Part shown: piece by piece, positions 8,781-17,097 of the stretch | Layout: every line of letters starts with the position of its first letter | How positions within the stretch are numbered: position 1 is the first letter of the stretch | Source: Flavobacteriaceae bacterium 3519-10 | GTDB taxonomy: Bacteria; Bacteroidota; Bacteroidia; Flavobacteriales; Weeksellaceae | DNA: 64,000 bases | Direction: 5' to 3' | NCBI GenBank assembly: GCA_000023725.1 | Contig: CP001673.1 | Location: forward strand, 1,808,342-1,872,341 | Notes under the pieces: generated by a model | Told to the model about the DNA's origin: nothing | Database searches by the model: none | The model's input: the letters and a program-made list of their open reading frames with translations, nothing else | Position numbers and translations under genes: made by a program

Positions 8781-9341
8781 ATGCAGTTAGAAAAAATAAT
8801 TTCAATTTCGGGCAAACCGGGACTTTTCAAACTAATTTCACAGCTTAAAAGTGGCTTTATCATCGAAGATGTGTTAACAAAGAAAAAAGTGAGCATTGGT
8901 AACACTTCACAGGTGAGCCTGCTGGATAATATCGCGATGTTTACGTTTGATAAAGAGGTACCGCTTTTTGAAGTTTTCGAGAACCTTGCTAAAAGTTCTG
9001 ATTATAAAGAAACCATTTCGCACAAATCTACCGATGCTGAACTGCGCGAACTGATGCAGACTGCACTACCCGATTACGATACCGAAAGAGTGTATGTATC
9101 CGACATGAAAAAGCTTGCACAATGGTACAACATCCTGCATAAAGCCGGTTACATTACGCCGGAAAGCTTCGTGAAAAGCGAGGAGGCGACTGAAGAGTCT
9201 GCAGGCGATGCCATAACAACCGATAAAAAAGAAGGTAAAACGGCAGCCCCAAAGACCGAAAAAACATCTGCACCAAAAGTGAAAGCATCTACTTCAAGCG
9301 CCAAAGGAGCGCCGAAAAGTACGCACAGAAAAATGGGATAA
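8781..9341 (+). CDS. DUF5606 domain protein
   Basis: A 186-residue soluble protein of a family largely confined to Bacteroidota. Residues 1 to about 130 form the conserved part, starting MQLEKIISISGKPGLFKL and containing a YVSDMKKLAQWY segment. The last 50 residues are a low-complexity Lys/Ala/Ser/Thr tail, probably disordered and positively charged. No function is known. The neighbours def and mazG suggest a housekeeping role, but this is only context. A terminator follows. Confidence 0.82.
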   Translation: MQLEKIISISGKPGLFKLISQLKSGFIIEDVLTKKKVSIGNTSQVSLLDNIAMFTFDKEVPLFEVFENLAKSSDYKETISHKSTDAELRELMQTALPDYDTERVYVSDMKKLAQWYNILHKAGYITPESFVKSEEATEESAGDAITTDKKEGKTAAPKTEKTSAPKVKASTSSAKGAPKSTHRKMG

Positions 9342-9362
9342 ACCATTTTTCATTTTTAAATT

Positions 9363-9398
9363 AACTTTGTCTGAGAAATTTCTTCGGCAAAGTTTTTT
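9363..9398 (+). terminator. Terminator after the DUF5606 gene
   Basis: Arms AACTTTG (9363-9369) and CAAAGTT (9388-9394) enclose a second short palindrome and are followed by a T-run. The left arm also reads as a -7 box (TAACTTTG, 9362-9369), so the same bases may help start mazG transcription. Confidence 0.65.
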
Positions 9399-9440
9399 GT
9401 TTAAAAGAACTTGTGTTCCATTCAATATAAACATTCAACT

Positions 9441-10229
9441 ATGAATTCCAGACAGGAAAAACTCGAAGCTTTTGGGCGCTTGCTCGATATCATGGACGAT
9501 CTGCGCGAAAAATGTCCGTGGGACAAAAAACAGGATTTCCAGAGCCTGCGCCATCTAACCCTCGAGGAAGTGTATGAACTTTCAGATTCTATTCTCGAAG
9601 AAGACCTGCCCGAGATAAAAAAAGAGCTTGGCGATGTGCTTCTGCATCTGGTTTTTTATGCCAAATTGGGTTCCGAAAAAGAAAGTTTCGATATCGCCGA
9701 CGTCATCAATTCATTAAATGAAAAACTCATCTACCGCCATCCGCATATTTACGGTGACGTTGAGGTAAAAGATGAAGACGAAGTGAAGGAAAACTGGGAG
9801 AAACTCAAACTTAAAGAAGGTAATAAATCCATTCTGGCAGGCGTCCCGAAAGGTTTGCCGAGCCTTGTGAAAGCGTACAGAATACAGGATAAAGTGAAAG
9901 GGATTGGTTTTGAATTTGCGGACGCTGATGATGCCTGGAAAAAAGTGGACGAAGAACTCGCGGAATTTCACGCTGAAACTGATCTCCACGAAAAAGAAAA
10001 AGAACTTGGCGACCTTTTCTTTTCGCTGATCAATTACGCACGGATTTCAGGCCTGAACCCCGATTCAGCGCTTGAAAGAACGAATATTAAATTCATCGCA
10101 AGGTTTCAGCACATGGAACAACTTGCAGTAGCGCAAAATATTAAAATAGAAGACCTTACGCTGGCCGAAATGGATAAACTGTGGGAAAAAGCCAAGGAAG
10201 CCGAAGTGCAGAATGAGCAAAACCGCTGA
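9441..10229 (+). CDS. mazG: Nucleoside triphosphate pyrophosphohydrolase MazG
   Basis: Hydrolyses (d)NTPs to NMP and pyrophosphate, cleaning the nucleotide pool. The 262-residue length equals the two-domain E. coli type. The first MazG domain has CPWDKKQDFQSLRHLTLEE with the EExxE metal-binding region; the second has an EELAEF and EKELGDLFFSL segment. The ATG at 9441 begins MNSRQEKLEAFG; an in-frame TTG at 9411 would add ten unconserved residues and was not used. The Gfo/Idh gene follows after 23 bp, so the two may be co-transcribed. Confidence 0.93.
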   Translation: MNSRQEKLEAFGRLLDIMDDLREKCPWDKKQDFQSLRHLTLEEVYELSDSILEEDLPEIKKELGDVLLHLVFYAKLGSEKESFDIADVINSLNEKLIYRHPHIYGDVEVKDEDEVKENWEKLKLKEGNKSILAGVPKGLPSLVKAYRIQDKVKGIGFEFADADDAWKKVDEELAEFHAETDLHEKEKELGDLFFSLINYARISGLNPDSALERTNIKFIARFQHMEQLAVAQNIKIEDLTLAEMDKLWEKAKEAEVQNEQNR

Positions 10230-10252
10230 TTTTCAACCTTAAAAATTACAGT

Positions 10253-11317
10253 ATGAAGCAGATAAAAGTTGGCCTTTGCGCGTTCGGGATGAGCGGAAAA
10301 GTTTTTCACGCACCGTTTATAAAAGAACATTCCGGATTTTCGTTGACAGCAATTGTAGAACGGAACAGGGAAGAATCGAAAGAAAAATACCCGGACGCGG
10401 TTATTTATCAGAGTGTTACAGAAATGCTTCAAAATGCAGATGTTGATCTGGTGGTTGTAAATACGCCGGTCCAGATGCATTTCGATTATGTTAAAGCATC
10501 ACTCGAAGCCGGAAAAAACGTTATCGTCGAAAAGCCTTTCACCGTAAGTACCGCCGAAGCTGAAGAACTTGTACGTCTGGCTGCAGAAAAAAATCTTTTT
10601 CTAAGCGTTTACCAGAACCGGAGATTCGACCGAGATTACTTAAAGGTTCAGAAAGTCATTCAGAGCCGAAAATTAGGTCAAATCAAAGAAACCGAAATCC
10701 GCTTCGACCGGTACCGAACCGAACCCAGTGCAAAAGCACATAAAGAAAACCCCGAACTCGCAGGTTCAGGCGCGCTTCACGATCTTGGCTCCCACCTAAT
10801 CGACCAGGCCACGCAACTTTTCGGATTCCCGGAAAAACTTTTCGCGGATGTGTTTTCAATGAAAGGTGAAGCTTTCGCAAATGATTATTTTGAGATTCTA
10901 CTCTACTATAAAACCGGACTTCGTGTACGCTTGAAATCATCGGTATTTACCAGGGAAGCGCATTATGCCTATGCGGTTCACGGCTCGAACGGCAGTTTCC
11001 TGCAGGAAAGAACCGATAATCAGGAAAGCGAACTGGTGGCAGGCTCCGCACCTGTATATGGAGCAGATTGGGTGAAACCTTTGCGCGATAACGATGGTAT
11101 TCTTCATTTTTTAAATGAAAATTCGGCTGAAGAAAGATCATTTACCCACAGCGAACCCGGTAACTACATGAATTACTATCAGGCGATATACGACCATCTT
11201 ACGGACGGAAGTCCACTACCCTCTCCGGGTTCCGAAATCATCGGAAATATGAAGGTTATTGAAGCGACGATTGAGAGTGCAAAAAAGGGTGCGGTGGTAT
11301 CATTAAATCCATTCTAA
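10253..11317 (+). CDS. Gfo/Idh/MocA family NAD(P)-dependent oxidoreductase
   Basis: A 354-residue two-domain dehydrogenase. The N-terminal Rossmann domain starts KVGLCAFGMSGKVFHAP, a variant glycine motif in which the usual first glycine is replaced by alanine. VEKPFTV places the conserved Glu-Lys-Pro at 93-95, where the lysine is the usual catalytic residue, and GALHDLGSHLIDQ in the C-terminal domain supplies Asp and His. Substrates of this family are sugars, inositols or related polyols; nothing here fixes the substrate. It probably follows mazG on one transcript. Confidence 0.87.
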   Translation: MKQIKVGLCAFGMSGKVFHAPFIKEHSGFSLTAIVERNREESKEKYPDAVIYQSVTEMLQNADVDLVVVNTPVQMHFDYVKASLEAGKNVIVEKPFTVSTAEAEELVRLAAEKNLFLSVYQNRRFDRDYLKVQKVIQSRKLGQIKETEIRFDRYRTEPSAKAHKENPELAGSGALHDLGSHLIDQATQLFGFPEKLFADVFSMKGEAFANDYFEILLYYKTGLRVRLKSSVFTREAHYAYAVHGSNGSFLQERTDNQESELVAGSAPVYGADWVKPLRDNDGILHFLNENSAEERSFTHSEPGNYMNYYQAIYDHLTDGSPLPSPGSEIIGNMKVIEATIESAKKGAVVSLNPF

Positions 11318-11529
11318 AAAGATTAAAACCGATTTTTTTCAAACAGATTATCCGGAGGCTCACCGCTTACCGGATAAGTTGTTATTGATAAAAATCGTCC
11401 GCTCTAAAAAGCTCTGTTTACCAGTTACTTCCATCATGTTTTTTACCTAGTCGAAAATATTTTTAAAAACCTTAACTTACTTAAGGTCTGATATTTGTAT
11501 TCGGAAAAACAACTAAAACAAATATTATT

Positions 11530-12093
11530 ATGGATAATACAAAAGGTAATTCGCGCGGGCAAAGCACCCGCAAAGTTGAGGCAAAATCCTCTGCAGCCGA
11601 AGGTTTACGCGAGCTGTTTGTTGATGAACTAAAAGACATTGTATATGCTGAGCGGGCTTTGCTTAAAGCTTTACCCAAAATGGCCAACAATGCTACTGAA
11701 CCCAAACTTAAAATGGCAATTGAAGACCATATTGCCGTTACTGAGGGGCAGGTTCAGCGACTTGAGCAGATTTTTGAAATTTTAGGCGAATCCAACCGCG
11801 GCAAGAAATGCGACGCGATGGAAGGCCTTATAAAAGAAGGTGAAAGCATCATGGAGGAAACCGAACAGGGTCCGGTTCGTGACGCCGGTATCATTTCCGC
11901 TTCGCAAAAAATCGAACATTATGAGATCGCTTCGTACGGAACACTTGCCGCTTTCGCAAACACACTGGGTGAAACTGAAATCGTGTCGCTTCTAGAAGCT
12001 ACTTTAGCTGAGGAAAAGGAAGCGGATGCCCTGCTTACAGAGTCGGCATATAATTCAATTAATTTCGAAGCTGCTGAAGAAGATCAGGAGTAA
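11530..12093 (+). CDS. DUF892 / YciF-like ferritin-like protein
   Basis: A 187-residue, mostly helical protein. After a basic N-terminal tail of about 22 residues, LRELFVDELKDIVYAERALLKALPKMA and the later KIEHYEIASYGTLAAFA are the signature of the YciF/DUF892 four-helix ferritin-like family, with Glu and His residues at the spaced positions of a di-iron site. Homologues are often stress-induced, but the reaction is unknown. It stands alone, with 212 bp in front and a strong terminator behind. Confidence 0.88.
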   Translation: MDNTKGNSRGQSTRKVEAKSSAAEGLRELFVDELKDIVYAERALLKALPKMANNATEPKLKMAIEDHIAVTEGQVQRLEQIFEILGESNRGKKCDAMEGLIKEGESIMEETEQGPVRDAGIISASQKIEHYEIASYGTLAAFANTLGETEIVSLLEATLAEEKEADALLTESAYNSINFEAAEEDQE

Positions 12094-12101
12094 AAACATC
12101 A

Positions 12102-12126
12102 AAGGCTGCATTGCGCAGCCTTTTTT
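12102..12126 (+). terminator. Strong terminator after the DUF892 gene
   Basis: Perfect 8-bp GC-rich stem (12102-12109 with 12115-12122) followed by a run of T to 12126. Confidence 0.88.
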
Positions 12127-12143
12127 CAATAAAAACACATACT

Positions 12144-13322
12144 ATGAGTAAGAATTTATTAACTAAAATTTTGCCTCTTGCCGGCGCGCTGATATTTGCG
12201 CAGTTACCGGCTCAACGAGGGATTCCGCCCAAAGAGGTGACGCGGATTACCCATTCTACCAACTACCCTGAACATCTGGATTTCCTCCCGGAAATGGTAA
12301 ACCTTCTTAAAACTCCCGCTGGCTGGAAGGTCTCTGTCGCAGCATCAGGCTTGGGCAAACCACGGATGCTGTATCTGATGCCGGATGGCAATATGTACGT
12401 CACACGCCGCGACGCAGGTGATGTGCTGTTACTTAAAGATCCTAACGGTGACGGTAAATTTGATGAAGTAAAAACCGTGGTGGCCGAATTCAAAGGTGTC
12501 CACGGCATTACGATGAAAGACGGGATGCTGTACCTATGCAACAATAACGAACTGCGGCGGTACAAAATTAATCCCGATGGAATGCTTACCGATAAAGAGA
12601 TGCTCTTCAACGATATGCCTAGCGCAGGCCAGCATCCTAACCGAACCATGGATTTCGGTCCCGACGGCAAACTGTACATTTCAATTGGTACCCTTTGTAA
12701 TGACTGTAAGGAAATGGACCGCGAAGCAGCTTCAATTGTTCAGGTAGATCCTGCAACATGGAAGCGCACTATTTTCGCGTCGGGCTTAAGAAATACAATC
12801 GGTTTCGACTGGCATCCGCAGACGAGCGAATTCTGGGGCTTCGATAATGGCGGCGATGCTAAAGGCGATGACTGGCCGCCTGAAGAGCTCAACCTGCTCC
12901 AACAGGGTAAAAATTACGGCTATCCGTTTGCCTACGCAAAGCGTGAAGTGGATGAGACACGCGAAGATCCCGCAGGCAACAGCAAGAACGAATGGGTAGA
13001 AACTACAGAACCTTCTACAATGGAGTTCCAGGCTCACATGGCGCCGATTGCCTTTCAGTTCTTTCCGTCCTCTGCACCTTTTAGCGGTGATGGAATTATT
13101 GCGTGGCATGGCTCGTGGAACCGCAGTAAGCCGGTAGGTTTCAAGGTGCAGCGCGTACGTTTCGCCAACGGAAAGCCTGTAGGTGCTGAAGATTTTCTCA
13201 CGGGTTTCCTTAAAGGAAAGACTAGGTTTGGCCGGCCCGCGGGCGTAGCGATATCTGCGAACGGAGCCGTGTATATTTCTGATGATGCCAATGGCGTACT
13301 TTACCGAATCTCACAAAATTAA
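12144..13322 (+). CDS. Exported sorbosone/glucose dehydrogenase-like beta-propeller protein
   Basis: The 392-residue protein has a signal peptide (1 to about 23). The rest is a six-bladed propeller of the PQQ-dependent soluble glucose/L-sorbosone dehydrogenase family: a GLGKPRMLYLMPDGNMYV blade, the SGLRNTIGFDWHP segment, and GRPAGVAISANGAVYISDD near the end. Several families with this fold lack PQQ, so the redox function is inferred. ATG 12144 is used because an earlier in-frame ATG at 12111 lies inside the preceding terminator hairpin. The next gene starts 6 bp downstream, so the two are an operon. Confidence 0.83.
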   Translation: MSKNLLTKILPLAGALIFAQLPAQRGIPPKEVTRITHSTNYPEHLDFLPEMVNLLKTPAGWKVSVAASGLGKPRMLYLMPDGNMYVTRRDAGDVLLLKDPNGDGKFDEVKTVVAEFKGVHGITMKDGMLYLCNNNELRRYKINPDGMLTDKEMLFNDMPSAGQHPNRTMDFGPDGKLYISIGTLCNDCKEMDREAASIVQVDPATWKRTIFASGLRNTIGFDWHPQTSEFWGFDNGGDAKGDDWPPEELNLLQQGKNYGYPFAYAKREVDETREDPAGNSKNEWVETTEPSTMEFQAHMAPIAFQFFPSSAPFSGDGIIAWHGSWNRSKPVGFKVQRVRFANGKPVGAEDFLTGFLKGKTRFGRPAGVAISANGAVYISDDANGVLYRISQN

Positions 13323-13327
13323 CTACT

Positions 13328-14299
13328 ATGAAAAAATTAGCAATATGTATACTCTTTGTGGGTTGTGCGGCGGTACTGCCCGATGAGCCCACGGCACGGA
13401 TAGAATTTAATGCACCGGAAGCTTATCCTGAAGGCATCGCCTACGACAGTATTTCGAATGTGTACTACGTGTCCTCCGCGCGGTTTGGCAGTGTAGGAAA
13501 AGTTACTCCCCAAGGAGCCTATACCTCCCTGATCAGTGATCCGGGATTTAAATCGAGTTATGGTCTTAAAATTCATCCCGACGGCAAACGGGTTTTCGCG
13601 TGCATCAGCGATGCGAATTACAGTAAATTCACTTCACCTGATACCCGGAAAAAAATGGCAAGACTGATAGGAATTGATATGGCCACCGGAAAAGTGACCG
13701 ATGATATTAACCTTGCCGGACTTATTCCGGGTGAACATTTCGCGAACGACCTAATCTTCGATAATCAGCAAAACGCGTATGTTACGGACAGTTTTGCGAA
13801 CGTGATCTATAAAGTAACACCGGCCGGCAAAGCCTCGGTATTTGCTGACAGCCCGCTATTCAAGACAAAAGGAATCGGTCTTAACGGGATTGTGTATCAC
13901 CCGTCCGGCTACCTTTTAACCGTAAGCAGCGGAACCGGTGCGATCTATAAAGTAGACATCGCGAATCCCAAAAATGTAACCAAACTAGCGACCGAACAGT
14001 TCTTTATCAACGGTGACGGGCTGCTGCTTACCGCAAATGACAAATTGATTGTGGTACAGAACGGCGGCAGCGATAAAATATATGAACTGACTTCAAATGA
14101 TAACTGGGCTTCAGCTAAACTGACAGCTTCGACGCTCGTAGCTGACCGGTTTACCTATCCTGCAACCGCTACCAAGGCACAGGATAAAGTCTGGATTATG
14201 AATGCAAAATTCTCTGAACTTACTGACAGCACGTCTGTTCCGTCAAAAAAATTCGCGATACAGCACGCCCGTTTGATGCCGCTGCCTAGGGCTAAATAA
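13328..14299 (+). CDS. SMP-30/gluconolactonase-like exported protein
   Basis: A 323-residue beta-propeller protein with a short hydrophobic N-terminus ending in FVGC (Cys13), a plausible lipoprotein cleavage site. Repeats of the type YPEGIAYDSISNVYYVSS, NDLIFDNQQNAYVTDS and LNGIVYHPSGYLLTVSSG match the SMP-30/LRE repeat pattern. Catalysis is unproven; many members are only sugar-acid lactonase-like. It shares a transcript with the sorbosone-dehydrogenase-like gene: an oxidase-type enzyme plus a lactonase-type enzyme would fit extracytoplasmic oxidation of a sugar and opening of the lactone, but this is a guess from context. Confidence 0.75.
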   Translation: MKKLAICILFVGCAAVLPDEPTARIEFNAPEAYPEGIAYDSISNVYYVSSARFGSVGKVTPQGAYTSLISDPGFKSSYGLKIHPDGKRVFACISDANYSKFTSPDTRKKMARLIGIDMATGKVTDDINLAGLIPGEHFANDLIFDNQQNAYVTDSFANVIYKVTPAGKASVFADSPLFKTKGIGLNGIVYHPSGYLLTVSSGTGAIYKVDIANPKNVTKLATEQFFINGDGLLLTANDKLIVVQNGGSDKIYELTSNDNWASAKLTASTLVADRFTYPATATKAQDKVWIMNAKFSELTDSTSVPSKKFAIQHARLMPLPRAK

Positions 14300-14306
14300 T
14301 TTGTAA

Positions 14307-14330
14307 AAGGTAGGTTGCAAAACCTACCTT
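14307..14330 (+). terminator. Hairpin terminator after the SMP-30-like gene
   Basis: Perfect 10-bp stem (14307-14316 with 14321-14330) closed by GCAA, a GNRA-type tetraloop. The tail is only moderately T-rich, so some read-through into the PepSY-like gene is likely. Confidence 0.7.
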
Positions 14331-14359
14331 ATTATTTCATCAAAAGAAACATTAGAAAA

Positions 14360-14800
14360 ATGAACACATTAAAAACCAACCCAATTGTCGCTGGCTTCAC
14401 TTGTCTGTTCTTATTCGCGGGTTGTGAAGACCACAAGATTATCCCGCAAACGGAGTTGCCGCCAGAAGTTACGGCGTATATATTGAACAATTTCAAACAC
14501 ACCACCATTGCGCAGGCAACGCAGGAGCGCGAAGGTTTAGGCAAAACCTACGACATTGTGCTCGCAGACGGCATCATCCTGGAATTTAACGGCAAGAATG
14601 AGATTACCGAAATCAAAGGTAACAGGGCAATTCCGGACGGTGTAGTGCCGCAGAAAATTCGCACGTACGTTAATCAAAAGTATCCGGGCAGCACCATTAA
14701 ACAATGGCAGAATGAGGGGAATGGGCAGCAGGTAAAACTTGATAACGGCATTGAACTTAAGTTCAACAAAGCCGGAGATTTCCAACGGATTGACCAGTAA
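14360..14800 (+). CDS. PepSY-like putative lipoprotein
   Basis: A 146-residue protein with a hydrophobic leader ending LFAGC (Cys22), a likely lipoprotein signal. The mature part contains two similar units, each with a helix-forming segment (LPPEVTAYILNNF; VPQKIRTYVNQKY) followed by a strand pattern ending in a D.GI.LEFN- or DNGIELKFN-like motif. This is the architecture of periplasmic PepSY-like (DUF2874) proteins, thought to bind or inhibit partners. The ATG at 14360 was chosen because an in-frame start at 14315 falls inside the terminator hairpin. Confidence 0.72.
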   Translation: MNTLKTNPIVAGFTCLFLFAGCEDHKIIPQTELPPEVTAYILNNFKHTTIAQATQEREGLGKTYDIVLADGIILEFNGKNEITEIKGNRAIPDGVVPQKIRTYVNQKYPGSTIKQWQNEGNGQQVKLDNGIELKFNKAGDFQRIDQ

Positions 14801-14985
14801 ATTTCATCAGGTGATTTGCCAGCGAAAACCTTATCTATTTTACCATATTGCCAATATGGTTAAAGATCCCGTAGTATATGACAGGCATCTGGAAGGGAGC
14901 TATTGTGGAATTATAGTTCAACCTTCGATATTATTTGGGACAAAGTTCTTTGTAAAAAATAAACATTCATTAATTTTTTGCTGGT

Positions 14986-15510
14986 CTAATCTCTCTCAAA
15001 CAGTTCCTCAGACTCATTAGTAAAGTAGTATATTTTGTACTGTTCAGTAGGTTCAGCATCGGTATTTAGTATCGTATATGTCCAACCGATCATCCATGAA
15101 TTTGTGGAATCTGACCACGCGACAGTAACTGCTTTTGGACTGAATGAAGGCCAATTGCGCGATTTCACTATTAGAGCAGCCCTGGATAAATCGATCATTC
15201 TGTTAATCTTCTCAATGGTGATGTTTGCGAACTTATCACGATCAGACAGGAAAAGAAATTCGGTTTCTGTTGGCTCATTTACTCCGTTCAGCACAGCTAT
15301 TTTCTTCTTGGGCAGAACCCCTGCCGAAATTTTTGTAGATAACGGTGTGAAATCTGACATCTGTAATTTTCCGGGCTCAGCATTGGGCACGTATTCCCAG
15401 GTTTTATCACTGTTAAGCTTTATCGAATTTCCTTTGCTGTCTTTTACGGTTTCCTGGCCGAATGACCATCCGGAAATTAAGACAACAGCGAATAATAATT
15501 TTTTCATCAT
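14986..15510 (-). CDS. Hypothetical exported protein
   Basis: A 174-residue protein with a clear signal peptide (MMKKLLFAVVLISGWSFG). The next part, KDSKGNSIKLNSDKTWEYV, is a short strand-rich motif common at the N-terminus of small Bacteroidota exported proteins. The remainder looks like one small alpha/beta domain. I do not recognise a family and assign no function. Two adjacent ATGs (15510, 15507) cannot be told apart. It is convergent with the PepSY-like gene; the 185 bp between them show no clear terminator. Confidence 0.6.
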   Translation of the reverse strand: MMKKLLFAVVLISGWSFGQETVKDSKGNSIKLNSDKTWEYVPNAEPGKLQMSDFTPLSTKISAGVLPKKKIAVLNGVNEPTETEFLFLSDRDKFANITIEKINRMIDLSRAALIVKSRNWPSFSPKAVTVAWSDSTNSWMIGWTYTILNTDAEPTEQYKIYYFTNESEELFERD

Positions 15511-15899
15511 ATTTGGGTTATGCGCTAAGGTTTATCTAGAAGTTAAATCAACTAAATTTTTCCACTACTGAGCAGAAAACGGTGGTTTAAAAGGCTAGTA
15601 ATAAAATCTGATCTCAGTTCTTACCAAAATGGGTAAAACAGTTAGCATCAGGAACGTCAATGCTGCAAGCAAAGGTGTTGTCACACGCCGATCAAGCTTC
15701 TTTTATCAATGTGTATTTATAGCGGTAAATATAGTAATTTACAGTGGCTTTGAGTAATAGTAAGCTTTCTGCTTCAAGTCCTCTTTTTTAATTAAAAAAC
15801 ATATATTCGTTGTGCGCATTTGCTTCAGAACATGTAAACGACGGCCCGACGCCCACAGCGAACGAAAATTGGCTACACAGGTTATCTTCAGAACATTAT
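15511..15899. other. 389-bp intergenic region between divergent genes
   Basis: No convincing gene. It holds a perfect inverted repeat GTAAAT-6 nt-ATTTAC (15725-15742) and a -7-like box TATATTCG (15802-15809) about 90 bp before the ATP-grasp start. The palindrome could be an operator; nothing proves it. Confidence 0.4.
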
Positions 15900-16958
15900 A
15901 TGCTGGTAAAAAACATAATTTATAAGATAAACCATTGGGAAACCTGGGACTGGCGGCTGAAGTATGTCCCGATTCTGCCAGTCTGGATCTGGAACTGCAT
16001 CCGTGCAAAATCCTGGTGGTTTTTTTCGCCGTCAAATCCGAAGCTTACCTTTGGGGGTTTTGAGGGCGTGAGCAAAATGTCGATCTATCAACACCTTCCG
16101 CCCGGAACTTATCCGCCAAGTACCGGCATAAAAGCCAACCTGACTTTTCCTGAAATGCAGAAACTGGTCGAAGATCGATATGCTTATCCTTTTGTCGTAA
16201 AACCCGATGTTGGCAGGATGGGCTATATGTTCCGCATCGTCCGTAACGCTAGCGAACTAAAAGCCTATCACGAAATAATGCCAGTGGATTATCTGGTTCA
16301 GGAACTGGTGTTGCACCCGCTCGAAGTAAGTGTATTTTATTACCGTTTCCCGGATCAGAAATCAGGAACAATAACCGGCTTCGTGCGCAAAGAATTTCTG
16401 GAGATTACCGGCGACGGTCATTCTACGGTAGATGAGCTGATGGCAGCCTCACCGCATACCTGCTTCCGGCTTGAGGAATTAAGAGCCAAGCACTTAGACA
16501 AACTCCACCTTGTTCTTCAAAAAGATGAGATATTCTGCCTGAGTTACGCGCTAAACCTCAGTCGCGGCTGCAGCCTCATAAGTCTGGAGGATGAGATTGA
16601 TGAAAATCTGGTAAAAGTTTTTGATGAATTAAGTTCTTATTCAGATACACTTTTTTACGGCCGCTACGACATCAAATGTGCCTCAATTGCTGACCTTAAA
16701 CAGGGAAAAAACTTTTCAATCATCGAATACAACGGGTGTGGCGCGGAGCCGCACCATGTGTATGGCAATGGCAACACGCTATTTAAGGCCTGCCGGATCC
16801 TTGCCCAACACTGGCTAATCCTTGCCGAAATTTCGAGGTATAATTATTCGAAAGGCGTACGGTATATCAGTTTCAGACAAGGCTGGGAAACGATGCGGAG
16901 TTGCCGGAAATATTTTGCGAAGCTTAGAAAACTCGACGCAGCCTTTCCGGAATTCTGA
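15900..16958 (+). CDS. ATP-grasp domain protein (D-Ala-D-Ala ligase-like), unknown substrate
   Basis: A 352-residue cytoplasmic protein. YPFVVKPDVGRMGYM (about 97-110) is the ATP-grasp lysine/glycine loop; a further conserved stretch, FSIIEYNGCGAEPHHVYG near residues 275-292, gives the Glu/Asn metal-binding end of the site. Such enzymes join a carboxylate to an amine or thiol using ATP. The first 55 residues are rich in Trp and may touch the membrane. ATG 15900 is preferred; an in-frame start at 15810 would add 30 residues of poor quality. The substrate is not predictable. It precedes a kinase/regulator pair and a glycosyltransferase, so an envelope role is possible. Confidence 0.72.
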   Translation: MLVKNIIYKINHWETWDWRLKYVPILPVWIWNCIRAKSWWFFSPSNPKLTFGGFEGVSKMSIYQHLPPGTYPPSTGIKANLTFPEMQKLVEDRYAYPFVVKPDVGRMGYMFRIVRNASELKAYHEIMPVDYLVQELVLHPLEVSVFYYRFPDQKSGTITGFVRKEFLEITGDGHSTVDELMAASPHTCFRLEELRAKHLDKLHLVLQKDEIFCLSYALNLSRGCSLISLEDEIDENLVKVFDELSSYSDTLFYGRYDIKCASIADLKQGKNFSIIEYNGCGAEPHHVYGNGNTLFKACRILAQHWLILAEISRYNYSKGVRYISFRQGWETMRSCRKYFAKLRKLDAAFPEF

Positions 16959-17097
16959 AATTGAGATTCCGATTTTCTTCGGAAACAGCGGGATTTCGTA
17001 TCTTCGTTTACTGATTTCTGATCCGCCACCAGCTCTCCGGTAGAATTTTAAACTAACCTCCTGAGAAAATTCCCGCCGGCGGGTGACAATAAACTCT

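Noticed and set aside
16948-16977. Hairpin CGGAAT/ATTCCG over the stop of the ATP-grasp gene
   Set aside because: Only 6 bp of stem with a 12-nt loop and a broken T-tail; too weak to list as a terminator.
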